This document shows, in pieces, positions 19,093 to 28,277 of a stretch of 64,000 nt of DNA (positions are counted from its first letter, which is position 1; the number at the start of each line of letters is the position of its first letter). The notes under the pieces were generated by a model that made no database searches, had not been told where the DNA came from, and saw nothing but the letters and a program-made list of their open reading frames with translations. The translations under genes were made by a program, and so were the position numbers. Source of the DNA: Arcicella gelida (GTDB lineage Bacteria; Bacteroidota; Bacteroidia; Cytophagales; Spirosomataceae); contig NZ_JAYGIL010000008.1 in the NCBI RefSeq assembly GCF_034931025.1, positions 62,001 through 126,000 on the forward strand. Reading direction: 5' to 3'.

Positions 19093-19356
19093 ATGTACGT
19101 AATATTGGTTTATGATATGGGAGAAAAGCGAGTAGGCAAGATGTTGAAACATTGTCGAAAGTATTTGAATTGGATACAAAATTCAGTTTTTGAGGGCGAA
19201 ATCACCGAAGTAAAACTAAAAGAAATGTTGTACGATGCCAAGAAAATAATGAATGAAGACGAAGATAGTTTGATTATCTTCAAGAGTAGAAACGAACGTT
19301 GGCTCGACAAAGAAGTGATTGGACAAGAGCGAATGAGTACTGATAATTTCCTGTAA
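19093..19356 (+). CDS. cas2: CRISPR adaptation protein Cas2
   Basis: 87 residues starting 'MYVILVYDMGEKRVGKML'. D8 and the ferredoxin-like strand-helix beginning are typical of Cas2. A GTG start at 19045 would add 16 residues absent from the family, so the ATG at 19093 is preferred. It forms the structural core of the Cas1-Cas2 integrase. It is the last cas gene, 223 bp before the first repeat. Confidence 0.92.
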   Translation: MYVILVYDMGEKRVGKMLKHCRKYLNWIQNSVFEGEITEVKLKEMLYDAKKIMNEDEDSLIIFKSRNERWLDKEVIGQERMSTDNFL

Positions 19357-19579
19357 GACGCTAACGTATATCAATATAGGTAAGACGTCGAACCCCAAAA
19401 AGTTCATTGAAATCTTGATATTTATAAAGGCGTTAGAAGCCCATTTTAGGATAAGTATCTGATTTTCAATAGTCGTCGAAGGTACGGTAAAAACCTACCA
19501 TTAGCCTTCGACGATTTTTTCATTGTATTTTCGAGAAAAAAAGTGCATTTTTGGAGTCTCAAAGCCATTTTTATAACGG
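19357..19579 (+). promoter_or_regulatory. CRISPR leader region
   Basis: AT-rich interval between cas2 and the first repeat. Orientation follows from the repeats (3' end ATTGAAAC; degenerate copies at the far end), so new spacers enter here. It contains an intrinsic terminator at 19473-19520, leaving about 59 bp immediately before the array for the array promoter and integration signals. Confidence 0.75.
19473..19520 (+). terminator. Intrinsic terminator inside the CRISPR leader
   Basis: Perfect 10-bp stem TCGTCGAAGG (19473-19482) with CCTTCGACGA (19505-19514), directly followed by six T. The loop itself contains a small GGT/ACC pairing. It would end the cas operon transcript before the array. 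Confidence 0.8.
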
Positions 19580-22500
19580 CTTTTAATCGTACCATAGAGG
19601 AATTGAAACTCAGTTTTATTGACCAACACACCCAATACTTTAGCCTTTTAATCGTACCATAGAGGAATTGAAACATATAAATATTTCCTCCAACACCTCA
19701 GAATTTTTTCTTTTAATCGTACCATAGAGGAATTGAAACATTTCGAAGAAGTGTTCAGAACGATGATGGAATTTCCTTTTAATCGTACCATAGAGGAATT
19801 GAAACGATCCAATTTTTCGCATGGCACTTCTTGTACGCAAGACTTTTAATCGTACCATAGAGGAATTGAAACGGCAAAGGAAAATTTGGCGGTACAACCG
19901 ACCAAATTGCTTTTAATCGTACCATAGAGGAATTGAAACGGAACAGAGCCAAACGAAGAAACATCTAAACCGACTCTTTTAATCGTACCATAGAGGAATT
20001 GAAACATCTTATATGTACTACCCAATAGCAAGCTAATTGCAACTTTTAATCGTACCATAGAGGAATTGAAACAATATTAGTTTATTTGTACTTGCTTGCT
20101 GTACAATCTTTTAATCGTACCATAGAGGAATTGAAACCAGAATACAGGGCGTAATATGCTTCCTGTACCTTCTTTTAATCGTACCATAGAGGAATTGAAA
20201 CTGAGCCAACTGCTTATTTTTATTAATTGCCTCATCTTTTAATCGTACCATAGAGGAATTGAAACAAAATTCTCTATTTGAGTATCAGAACCACCATTTT
20301 CCTTTTAATCGTACCATAGAGGAATTGAAACAAACTGTACCAGACTGAGAAAATATATTTTGCTGAATCTTTTAATCGTACCATAGAGGAATTGAAACAA
20401 ATACATGAGTTGGTGATGTTAAAACACTTTTCAACAACTTTTAATCGTACCATAGAGGAATTGAAACTGAATTTTAAAGCATTAATGGGGCTATGGTAAG
20501 ACTCCTTTTAATCGTACCATAGAGGAATTGAAACAAAGATTCCATCCTTATGATCCCGATCATTTGGCTCTTTTAATCGTACCATAGAGGAATTGAAACA
20601 TAGATTTCTTTTCCCGAAATCTATACAACGTACACTTTTAATCGTACCATAGAGGAATTGAAACGCAGGATATAGATTTAGCCATTGCACAAGCAAAAAC
20701 TTTTAATCGTACCATAGAGGAATTGAAACACACCATCCAAGTATCTTTTGCCCATTGTACGGCTCACTTTTAATCGTACCATAGAGGAATTGAAACCAAA
20801 GATATAAATATGGAAATTGGAAAAAAAATTAAACTTTTAATCGTACCATAGAGGAATTGAAACATTTTACGCTTTCAGAAAATAAGACGAATAGGTTTGT
20901 CCTTTTAATCGTACCATAGAGGAATTGAAACTAAAGCACCAAATGTTCTTTGAACATCGAATCTGTTCTTTTAATCGTACCATAGAGGAATTGAAACCCA
21001 ATATCGGAATGTTAGATGAAGGTTTTAAGAAAAACTTTTAATCGTACCATAGAGGAATTGAAACCAAGCTTCTTTGTAACAATTTCGCTCTCCATTTTTA
21101 CTTTTAATCGTACCATAGAGGAATTGAAACTAAACTAAAATGGTTTTGATTCTATTTTCTTTGAAATTCTTTTAATCGTACCATAGAGGAATTGAAACCT
21201 ACCTAATAGACATACTACTGTGTTATCAGAGATTTTCTTTTAATCGTACCATAGAGGAATTGAAACCTTGTTCCCCCTAACTTCTCTACTGCATTTTCAA
21301 CTACTTTTAATCGTACCATAGAGGAATTGAAACTTTCTAGCACCTCCCAAGCCTAAACCTTTATCCCCTCTTTTAATCGTACCATAGAGGAATTGAAACG
21401 TTTATATGCCCGGATCATTTCCGTTTATTCCTGCTTTTAATCGTACCATAGAGGAATTGAAACAAATATGGATTAAACAAAACATCTAATTGTTTTACTT
21501 TTAATCGTACCATAGAGGAATTGAAACCAACAGTGCTTTATAACAGGTAGGTAAGAATAAGACTTTTAATCGTACCATAGAGGAATTGAAACAAGTAATT
21601 CCCAAACAGCTAAGCACCGATTCAAGAGCTTTTAATCGTACCATAGAGGAATTGAAACTATTCAATCGAAATCTTATCATTGCCGATAATCTTCTTTTAA
21701 TCGTACCATAGAGGAATTGAAACACCAATGGTGTCGTAGCTGAAACAAGGTTTTTAGTTTCTTTTAATCGTACCATAGAGGAATTGAAACACAATTTCTG
21801 CAATTAAAATCTTATTTATAATATCACTTTTAATCGTACCATAGAGGAATTGAAACTGTCCAGTCGTCTTCTAATACTAATGTGTATGGATCTTTTAATC
21901 GTACCATAGAGGAATTGAAACACGAGAAATTCGGCAATTGCCTGATTTTGTATTTTCTTTTAATCGTACCATAGAGGAATTGAAACGGGGAGCGTTTAAA
22001 ACTCCCCTTTGCCATCCACCCGCTTTTAATCGTACCATAGAGGAATTGAAACATGCCTGATAACTTGCTTAATCCACTTTTTCCTACACACTTTTAATCG
22101 TACCATAGAGGAATTGAAACATGGTGTTTGTGCTACAGACTTTGCAAGCTCTATACTTTTAATCGTACCATAGAGGAATTGAAACTTACATTCTTGAATT
22201 ACTATTTGCTTTCTCATTTTCTTTTAATCGTACCATAGAGGAATTGAAACAGAAAAGATAGGAAAAGGAATAGTTGATTTACTCCTTTTAATCGTACCAT
22301 AGAGGAATTGAAACAGAAAAGAGAAAATAACACTTTGAAGCTACCAACACTTTTAATCGTACCATAGAGGAATTGAAACGATATTTTCGTTTTCATTTTT
22401 GTATTTGATTAAATTCTTTTAATCGTACCATAGAGGAATTGAAACAGAACAATTGTTCTTTTAGGAGCAATCGTTCTATTTCCTTTTAATCGTACCATAG

Positions 22501-24156
22501 AGGAATTGAAACATATTGGGGTTGATGATGGTTTCTAGTACTTCGTGCGACTTTTAATCGTACCATAGAGGAATTGAAACACCTCCAACGCATTGTATCG
22601 TCTTACTTCGCCTATTTCTTTTAATCGTACCATAGAGGAATTGAAACATGCCCTCAGGAGCATTTTTTTCCCACATTGATACTTCTTTTAATCGTACCAT
22701 AGAGGAATTGAAACTGAAGACTTTGACATTGACGAATGGAATAAAAAGTTCTTTTAATCGTACCATAGAGGAATTGAAACAGTAAGGGATAAAACTGCGT
22801 TTTATGAGAAATTGAAGCTTTTAATCGTACCATAGAGGAATTGAAACGAACTACAATTGTTCAATTCTTACTTTTGAAATAGTTCTTTTAATCGTACCAT
22901 AGAGGAATTGAAACGCTCCTGAAAATACATATTTTCTTTGCCCCAACAATCCTTTTAATCGTACCATAGAGGAATTGAAACATACGACCCCGATTTTGGA
23001 AGTATTTCCGTATGAACTTTTAATCGTACCATAGAGGAATTGAAACTACACAAATCCCCTTGTCTCACAACTTTTGTATAGTCTTTTAATCGTACCATAG
23101 AGGAATTGAAACAAAACATTAATGCCTTGGTTGCTCAGAACAATAAAATCTTTTAATCGTACCATAGAGGAATTGAAACATACTCGCACCAGCTCAAAAG
23201 AATTGAAAGAAATTGCTTTTAATCGTACCATAGAGGAATTGAAACAAAATAATTAAGGATGAAACAGGTAAAACAAAAATCCTTTTAATCGTACCATAGA
23301 GGAATTGAAACACGATACCTGTCAACGAATTGAATTCTATACCGATAGCTTTTAATCGTACCATAGAGGAATTGAAACGAGGAAAAGGCACTTGTAAAGA
23401 CACTTCAAAATGAACTTTTAATCGTACCATAGAGGAATTGAAACAACTAAAAATACAACCCCTTTGAGGTTGATTTTTTCTTTTAATCGTACCATAGAGG
23501 AATTGAAACCGAATGATGAAGATTCTTTGAAATGGGAAAAGGCTGGTCTTTTAATCGTACCATAGAGGAATTGAAACACTTTAAATATTTCTACGAGCAT
23601 CTGTCATCTGACTTTTAATCGTACCATAGAGGAATTGAAACAGTGAATCCAACCCAAAAATTTCTTAATGAAAAATATCTTTTAATCGTACCATAGAGGA
23701 ATTGAAACATACCGATAAACCCTATATGTTCATCTTCTGTGAACTTTTAATCGTACCATAGAGGAATTGAAACTTTTTAACTTTTGCCAAAAATGCAATC
23801 TTTTTGTCGTCCTTTTAATCGTACCATAGAGGAATTGAAACCCTGCGAACATGGTGATGGAGTATATGCTAAAAGTACTTTTAATCGTACCATAGAGGAA
23901 TTGAAACCCTTTAAAGAAGGTATAATCATTCAGTTTTGCTTGCACTTTTAATCGTACCATAGAGGAATTGAAACTGGAGGCTATAGACCAAGAAGACTAT
24001 TGCGGGATTGCCTTTTAATCGTACCATAGAGAAATTGAAACGGAATATCACTATAATCAACCTGATTAAGCATTTCACTTTTAATCGAACCATAGAGGAA
24101 TTGAAATTGCGTGGTTTGGTTTAAGTATAAGGGTGTTACTTCACTTTTAATCGAAC
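19580..24156 (+). CRISPR. Type I-B CRISPR array, about 69 spacers
   Basis: The 30-nt repeat begins CTTTTAATCGTACC and ends AGAGGAATTGAAAC. I located 70 repeat starts, from 19580 to 24144, at 64-69 bp intervals, so spacers are about 34-39 nt. Repeats 1 to 67 appear identical. Repeat 68 (24012) has one change (GAGAAATTG), repeat 69 (24078) has CGAACC and ends GAAAT, and repeat 70 (24144-24156) is cut after 13 bases. Decay at that end confirms that the leader is on the cas2 side. Reading frames on the minus strand repeating 'FQFLYGTIK' or 'FNSSMVRLK' are translations of the repeat and not genes. Confidence 0.98.
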
Positions 24157-24233
24157 GATTGATGTTGGTCTTGAGCAAAAGAAAAAAGGTGTGATGCAAA
24201 GAAGTAAGAGTAGTAAAACTTTTTTCATTTCTA
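24154..24233. repeat. Right copy of direct duplication flanking the CRISPR-Cas locus
   Basis: This copy of the metalloprotease 5' end (signal peptide codons and start region) begins inside the truncated last CRISPR repeat. Small deletions break the reading frame, so it is not a functional gene. Bases 24239-24490 beyond it show no gene that I can support. Confidence 0.85.
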
Positions 24234-24490
24234 TAAAGTATAATGAAGTCATCTTTACTTTTTGCTGGTATTACTTAAAAAATAAAAAAGGTGGCATCAT
24301 CACTTTCTTTGTACTTTATACATACTACAACAAACAAATGCTATTCTTGTAAAATCAAACAAAACGACTATCGTAATAATTTCTTAGAATAATTATTTGC
24401 CAATAGAACCCTTGTAGAGTAGTAAAATAAGCCTTCAACAATGATTATACTAAGCTTAAATTATCATTATTGTAAAAATAAGAATTTTTT

Positions 24491-24530
24491 ATTTTATTTA
24501 TTTTTACACAAATGTGAAAATAAATAAAAT
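24491..24530. promoter_or_regulatory. AT-rich palindrome before truncated ATPase gene
   Basis: ATTTTATTTATTTT pairs with AAAATAAATAAAAT, with CAC/GTG near the centre. It sits directly upstream of the ATG at 24532 and may be an operator or a terminator relic. Confidence 0.35.
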
Positions 24531-24531
24531 A

Positions 24532-24730
24532 ATGGCTTTTAATAATGTTATTCCAACATCAAAAAGAATAGAACGTTTACAGTACGAAAACCCTTGGTGG
24601 CTCTCAGGTCAAGTACAACAAACGTACATGGATATGTCAAAAAGACTATATTTTGATTTGTTTTATCCTTTTGTAAAAGAAACCGAAATAAAAAGAGCGG
24701 TGGTTTTAATGGGGCCACGACAGAACCTTG
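24532..24730 (+). pseudogene. AAA+ ATPase (DUF4143-type) N-terminal fragment
   Basis: The frame carries 'NPWWLSG', 'KRLYFDLFYP' and 'IKRAVVLMGPRQ', the usual start of the AAA_14/DUF4143 ATPases up to the P-loop (GPRQVGKT in the family). The resemblance stops exactly at GPRQ, and the rest of the open frame to 24867 is unrelated. The family is about 400 residues, so this is a truncated relic, probably cut by the neighbouring IS21-type element. Confidence 0.6.
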
Positions 24731-24857
24731 GAGAATCTGAACATTACTTTTGTCACTGCGGCCATTTATGCTTACAACATAGGAGTTGTTACCTTAATTC
24801 AAAAATCCAACTGGATGAACGAGTCACTCTGATAGTTTATAGAAAGAGTTTGATTTT

Positions 24858-25133
24858 CTACTGGTAATGATTTTTTCTCATAGATACACCTTTCAATTCT
24901 ATTCTGTGAGCGTGATGTAAAAGCCTATCCATGAGTGCATCGGCGATGGTTGGATCAGCAATATATTCATACCATTTGGCAATGGGCATTTGAGCCGTAA
25001 TTATGGTAGTATGTTTACCATACCTGTCAGTAATTGCCAAACCTCGGGCTATCTCACTACTACGGGAAGTACCTTGTAAATGCAATTGAATAATGCGTCT
25101 GATTTGAAACATTACTTTTGTATGGTTTGCCAT
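24858..25133 (-). mobile_element. IS21-family remnant: istA start fused to istB end
   Basis: The 91-residue frame is a deletion product. Residues 1-34 ('MANHTKVMFQIRRIIQLHLQ...') match the start of an IS21 IstA transposase. From 'DRYGKHTTIITAQMPIAKWY' onward, with 'LLHHAHRIELKG', it matches the C-terminal end of the IstB helper ATPase. About 2 kb between them is missing, so it cannot transpose. The in-frame join could still be translated. Confidence 0.75.
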
Positions 25134-25209
25134 GATCGTTTTGGCTGCGTTCTGTGCTACGCAATCAAAAACAAACTATGAAAAACTCAGACAACTTACC
25201 CACAACTGC

Positions 25210-25275
25210 TCAATTTAAATCGGAATTGCCTGTGCAACTTGTATCGGAATGAGATACTCAATTTCATCGGAATAT
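25210..25275. repeat. Probable IS21 terminal repeats
   Basis: Three TCGGAAT copies at about 20-30 bp spacing lie just outside the istA start. Multiple terminal repeats at element ends are typical of IS21. They mark one end of the deleted element. Confidence 0.45.
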
Positions 25276-25278
25276 GTA

Positions 25279-25286
25279 TATATTTG
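25279..25286 (+). promoter_or_regulatory. Predicted -7 box for the GAF sigma-54 activator gene
   Basis: TATATTTG fits TAnnTTTG and lies 28 bp before the ATG at 25315. Confidence 0.4.
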
Positions 25287-25314
25287 AATATCATCTTATC
25301 TGTAGCACTCAAAC

Positions 25315-26844
25315 ATGGGAAAACAACACTCTTTTTCTCCTAAAGTAAATATTGAGAATAATAAAAATAAATTATCTCTTGAAGATTTAAGACATGAAAT
25401 AAGTACTTTGTCTAGCTTACATAATTTATGTAATAACATCAACAAAGCGAAAAGTATTTCTGAGCTTAAAGGTATTATTGAAACGTTTGTTCATCAAATA
25501 TTCGGTGATATTTTTTACACTTTGTCATTCTTCCAAGATACTCCAGAAAATGATTCTGTTCTTTTAAGTAATTTACAAGAAAGCCTCACAAATGAATATC
25601 CTTTATTTTTAGATGATAAAATACTTTCAAGTGAAAATCCTATCCTATTAAAAGATAATGAATTAATGAAAGATTCTGGCATTGTTGAAAGTATGATTGT
25701 GGGGTTTCAAAACGAATTTGGGATGAAAGGATTTTTATCTCTTCATTCAAAAAAACAAGCCATTTTTTCTGAATATCATCGCCAGTTATTGAGTATTATT
25801 AGTCATATTATTATTACAAGAGTTTGCTTCATAATCAACAAAGAACATCTTTTAACACAAATTCAATCGAGTAATAAAATTAATCAAGTATCACCTTTCT
25901 CAAATTTAAAAGGAGTTTCTCCAAGAATTAAAGAAGTTTATAAATTAATTAATTTAGTAGCCATTTCAGATGCTACTGTTTTATTATTGGGAGAATCAGG
26001 TACTGGTAAAGAGCTGGTTGCAAAAGCAATTCATGATACTTCTCTTCGAAAAAACAGAGAATTAATCAAAGTAAATTGTGCTACAATACCAGCCTCATTG
26101 CTAGAAAGTGAGCTATTTGGACACGAGAAAGGAAGTTTTACAGGAGCCAATCAGAAACGAATTGGAAAGTTTGAATTAGCCCATGAGAGTACTCTCTTTT
26201 TAGATGAAATTGGAGAATTACCGATTGAACTACAAGTAAAATTATTAAGAGTCTTACAAGAAAAAGAATTTGAACGAATTGGAGGACAACGCACGATAAA
26301 AGTAAATGTACGCATCATTGCTGCCACGAATCGGAATCTGGAAGGAGAAGTTTCGGAAGGACGTTTCCGATTGGATTTATATTATCGTCTGAATGTGTTT
26401 CCGATTTCGCTTCCACCATTGCGAGAACGCAAAGAAGATATTCCTTTACTCGTGGCTCATTTTATTGAAAAATATGCTCCTAAAGTTGGTAAAAAAATCA
26501 AAGGTATTTCACATAAAGTCCTCGAAAAATTACTCTTACATCCTTGGCTTGGGAATATTCGTGAGCTTGAACACCTTATTGAAAGAAGTATTTTACTAAC
26601 AACTGGCGATGTAATCAAACAAATAAATTTTGCAGAAATTCCACAGCAAAGTAATGTTGAATTTGAAATAAAGACTTTAGCCGCCGTAGAACATGACTAT
26701 ATTTTAAAAGTACTAAAATTATGCAATGGCAGAATTTTCGGACAAAATGGTGCAGCTGTTAGACTCAATCTTCCGCCAACTACGCTTATTTCAAAAATGC
26801 AAAAATTAGGTATTAAAAAAGAACATTTTGTAACCATAAATTAG
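25315..26844 (+). CDS. Sigma-54-dependent activator with GAF-like sensor domain
   Basis: 509 residues. Residues about 30-175 form a GAF-like sensory region. The AAA+ domain follows, with Walker A 'GESGTGKE' near 224, the sigma-54 contact loop as GSFTGA near 276 (usual form GAFTGA), 'LFLDEIGELP' as Walker B and 'ATNRNLE' as a sensor motif. The C-terminus 'GAAVRLNLPPTTLISKMQKLGI' region is a Fis-type HTH. It would activate RNA polymerase with sigma-54 in response to a ligand bound by the GAF domain; the ligand and targets are unknown. It is convergent with a second sigma-54 activator whose AAA+ DNA is strikingly similar. Confidence 0.9.
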   Translation: MGKQHSFSPKVNIENNKNKLSLEDLRHEISTLSSLHNLCNNINKAKSISELKGIIETFVHQIFGDIFYTLSFFQDTPENDSVLLSNLQESLTNEYPLFLDDKILSSENPILLKDNELMKDSGIVESMIVGFQNEFGMKGFLSLHSKKQAIFSEYHRQLLSIISHIIITRVCFIINKEHLLTQIQSSNKINQVSPFSNLKGVSPRIKEVYKLINLVAISDATVLLLGESGTGKELVAKAIHDTSLRKNRELIKVNCATIPASLLESELFGHEKGSFTGANQKRIGKFELAHESTLFLDEIGELPIELQVKLLRVLQEKEFERIGGQRTIKVNVRIIAATNRNLEGEVSEGRFRLDLYYRLNVFPISLPPLRERKEDIPLLVAHFIEKYAPKVGKKIKGISHKVLEKLLLHPWLGNIRELEHLIERSILLTTGDVIKQINFAEIPQQSNVEFEIKTLAAVEHDYILKVLKLCNGRIFGQNGAAVRLNLPPTTLISKMQKLGIKKEHFVTIN

Positions 26845-26890
26845 CGGTAATAAATCAGTATTTAAACACATCGCTTACAATTCAAAACGC

Positions 26891-28264
26891 TTACTTATAC
26901 CCTGTTTTAATACCCAATTTCTTAATTTTAGCATACAATGTTTGTGTGGACATACCTAATATTTCGGCAGCCCCTCCTACTCCTGTTATTCTACCTTGAC
27001 AAGTACTGAGCACTTTTAAAATATGTTCACGCTCCACTTCTTCCATCGTATTTATAAATTGATCAGAAACTCTTATAACTTGTTTTTTGCTAATATTTGG
27101 CAAATTTATATCCCCTATTTCTTGATTAGATGCCAAAAGGACATTTCGTTCTATCAAATGTTCTAATTCACGGATATTACCGGGCCAATCATATTCTTGA
27201 AGTCTTTGCAGAGCAGATTCACTAATTCTCGTATTTTTTTTACCTGTGCTGTTTGAGAATTTAAGTAGAAAATAATTTACTAATAATGGGATGTCGTCTT
27301 TCCGTTCTCGTAAAGCTGGCAACTCTACAGGAAACACATTCAATCGATAATATAAATCCAACCGGAAACGTCCTCCCGAAACTTCTTCTTCCAAATTCCG
27401 ATTCGTGGCAGCAATGATACGGACATCCACTTTAATGGTCGTGTCGCTTCCTATTCTTTCTATTTCCTTTTCTTGTAAAACACGAAGTAGCTTTACTTGG
27501 GCTTCTAAAGGCAATTCGCCTATTTCGTCCAGAAAAATTGTTCCGCCATTGGCTTGTTCAAATTTTCCGATACGTTTCTGATTGGCTCCCGTAAAACTTC
27601 CTTTTTCGTGTCCAAATAGCTCAGATTCAATCAGATTTATAGGCAATGCCGCACAGTTGATGGTTATTAAAGGTTTGTCTTTTCTAGCAGAAAATTGATG
27701 AATTGCTTGGGCAACTCGTTCTTTTCCAGTTCCACTTTCTCCTAAAATAATGACGGAAGTATTGGTTGGTGCTACAATTTTTATTTTCTCTAATGAATTC
27801 AATAAAGCTGGACTTTTACCAATAATACCGTCAATTCTTATATTTGACTTTTCAGATTCATCTTCATTTTGATGAAAATGCCCCATTTCAATACCGTAAC
27901 GGTATCTGGCAATATCAAGCATGACAAATAAATCTCTTTCTCGGAATGGTTTTACCAAAAAACCATAAGGTTGTGTCGCTTTGGCTGCTTCAAGTATAGT
28001 ATGGTTTGTATTGGCAGAAATAAATAAAAAGGGGATTTTTTTTTCTAAGAGTTCATGAGCCAAATCAATCCCAGTTTCATCGCCTTTTAAGAGAATATCC
28101 AATAAAACCCAATCAGGCTTTTTTTGCTCGATTAACTGACGGGCACGTTCTACCGTTGAAGCGATACCCGCAACCAAATAACCACTCTTTGTGAGCATTA
28201 TTTTCAAATCATAAGCCACAATAAACTCGTCTTCAACAATCAGTATTTTATCTTTTTTTATCAT
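26891..28264 (-). CDS. NtrC-type sigma-54 response regulator
   Basis: 457 residues from the ATG at 28264 (MIKKDKILIVEDE); a longer frame overlaps the kinase and is unlikely. Domains: REC receiver (about 5-120) with phospho-acceptor Asp in 'WVLLDILLKGDETG', AAA+ (about 145-380) with 'GESGTGKE', GSFTGA and 'IFLDEIGELP', and a Fis HTH at the end ('GGAAEILGMSTQTLYAKIKKLGI' region). It starts 13 bp after the stop of the upstream histidine kinase gene, so it is its likely partner. It would switch on sigma-54 promoters when phosphorylated. Confidence 0.93.
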   Translation of the reverse strand: MIKKDKILIVEDEFIVAYDLKIMLTKSGYLVAGIASTVERARQLIEQKKPDWVLLDILLKGDETGIDLAHELLEKKIPFLFISANTNHTILEAAKATQPYGFLVKPFRERDLFVMLDIARYRYGIEMGHFHQNEDESEKSNIRIDGIIGKSPALLNSLEKIKIVAPTNTSVIILGESGTGKERVAQAIHQFSARKDKPLITINCAALPINLIESELFGHEKGSFTGANQKRIGKFEQANGGTIFLDEIGELPLEAQVKLLRVLQEKEIERIGSDTTIKVDVRIIAATNRNLEEEVSGGRFRLDLYYRLNVFPVELPALRERKDDIPLLVNYFLLKFSNSTGKKNTRISESALQRLQEYDWPGNIRELEHLIERNVLLASNQEIGDINLPNISKKQVIRVSDQFINTMEEVEREHILKVLSTCQGRITGVGGAAEILGMSTQTLYAKIKKLGIKTGYK

Positions 28265-28277
28265 TAACCGTAAATCG

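Noticed and set aside
19446..24199. Series of minus-strand frames of 60-100 residues with repeated FQFLYGTIK / FNSSMVRLK segments
   Set aside because: They are translations of the CRISPR repeat and spacers on the reverse strand, changing frame with spacer length. No gene is involved.
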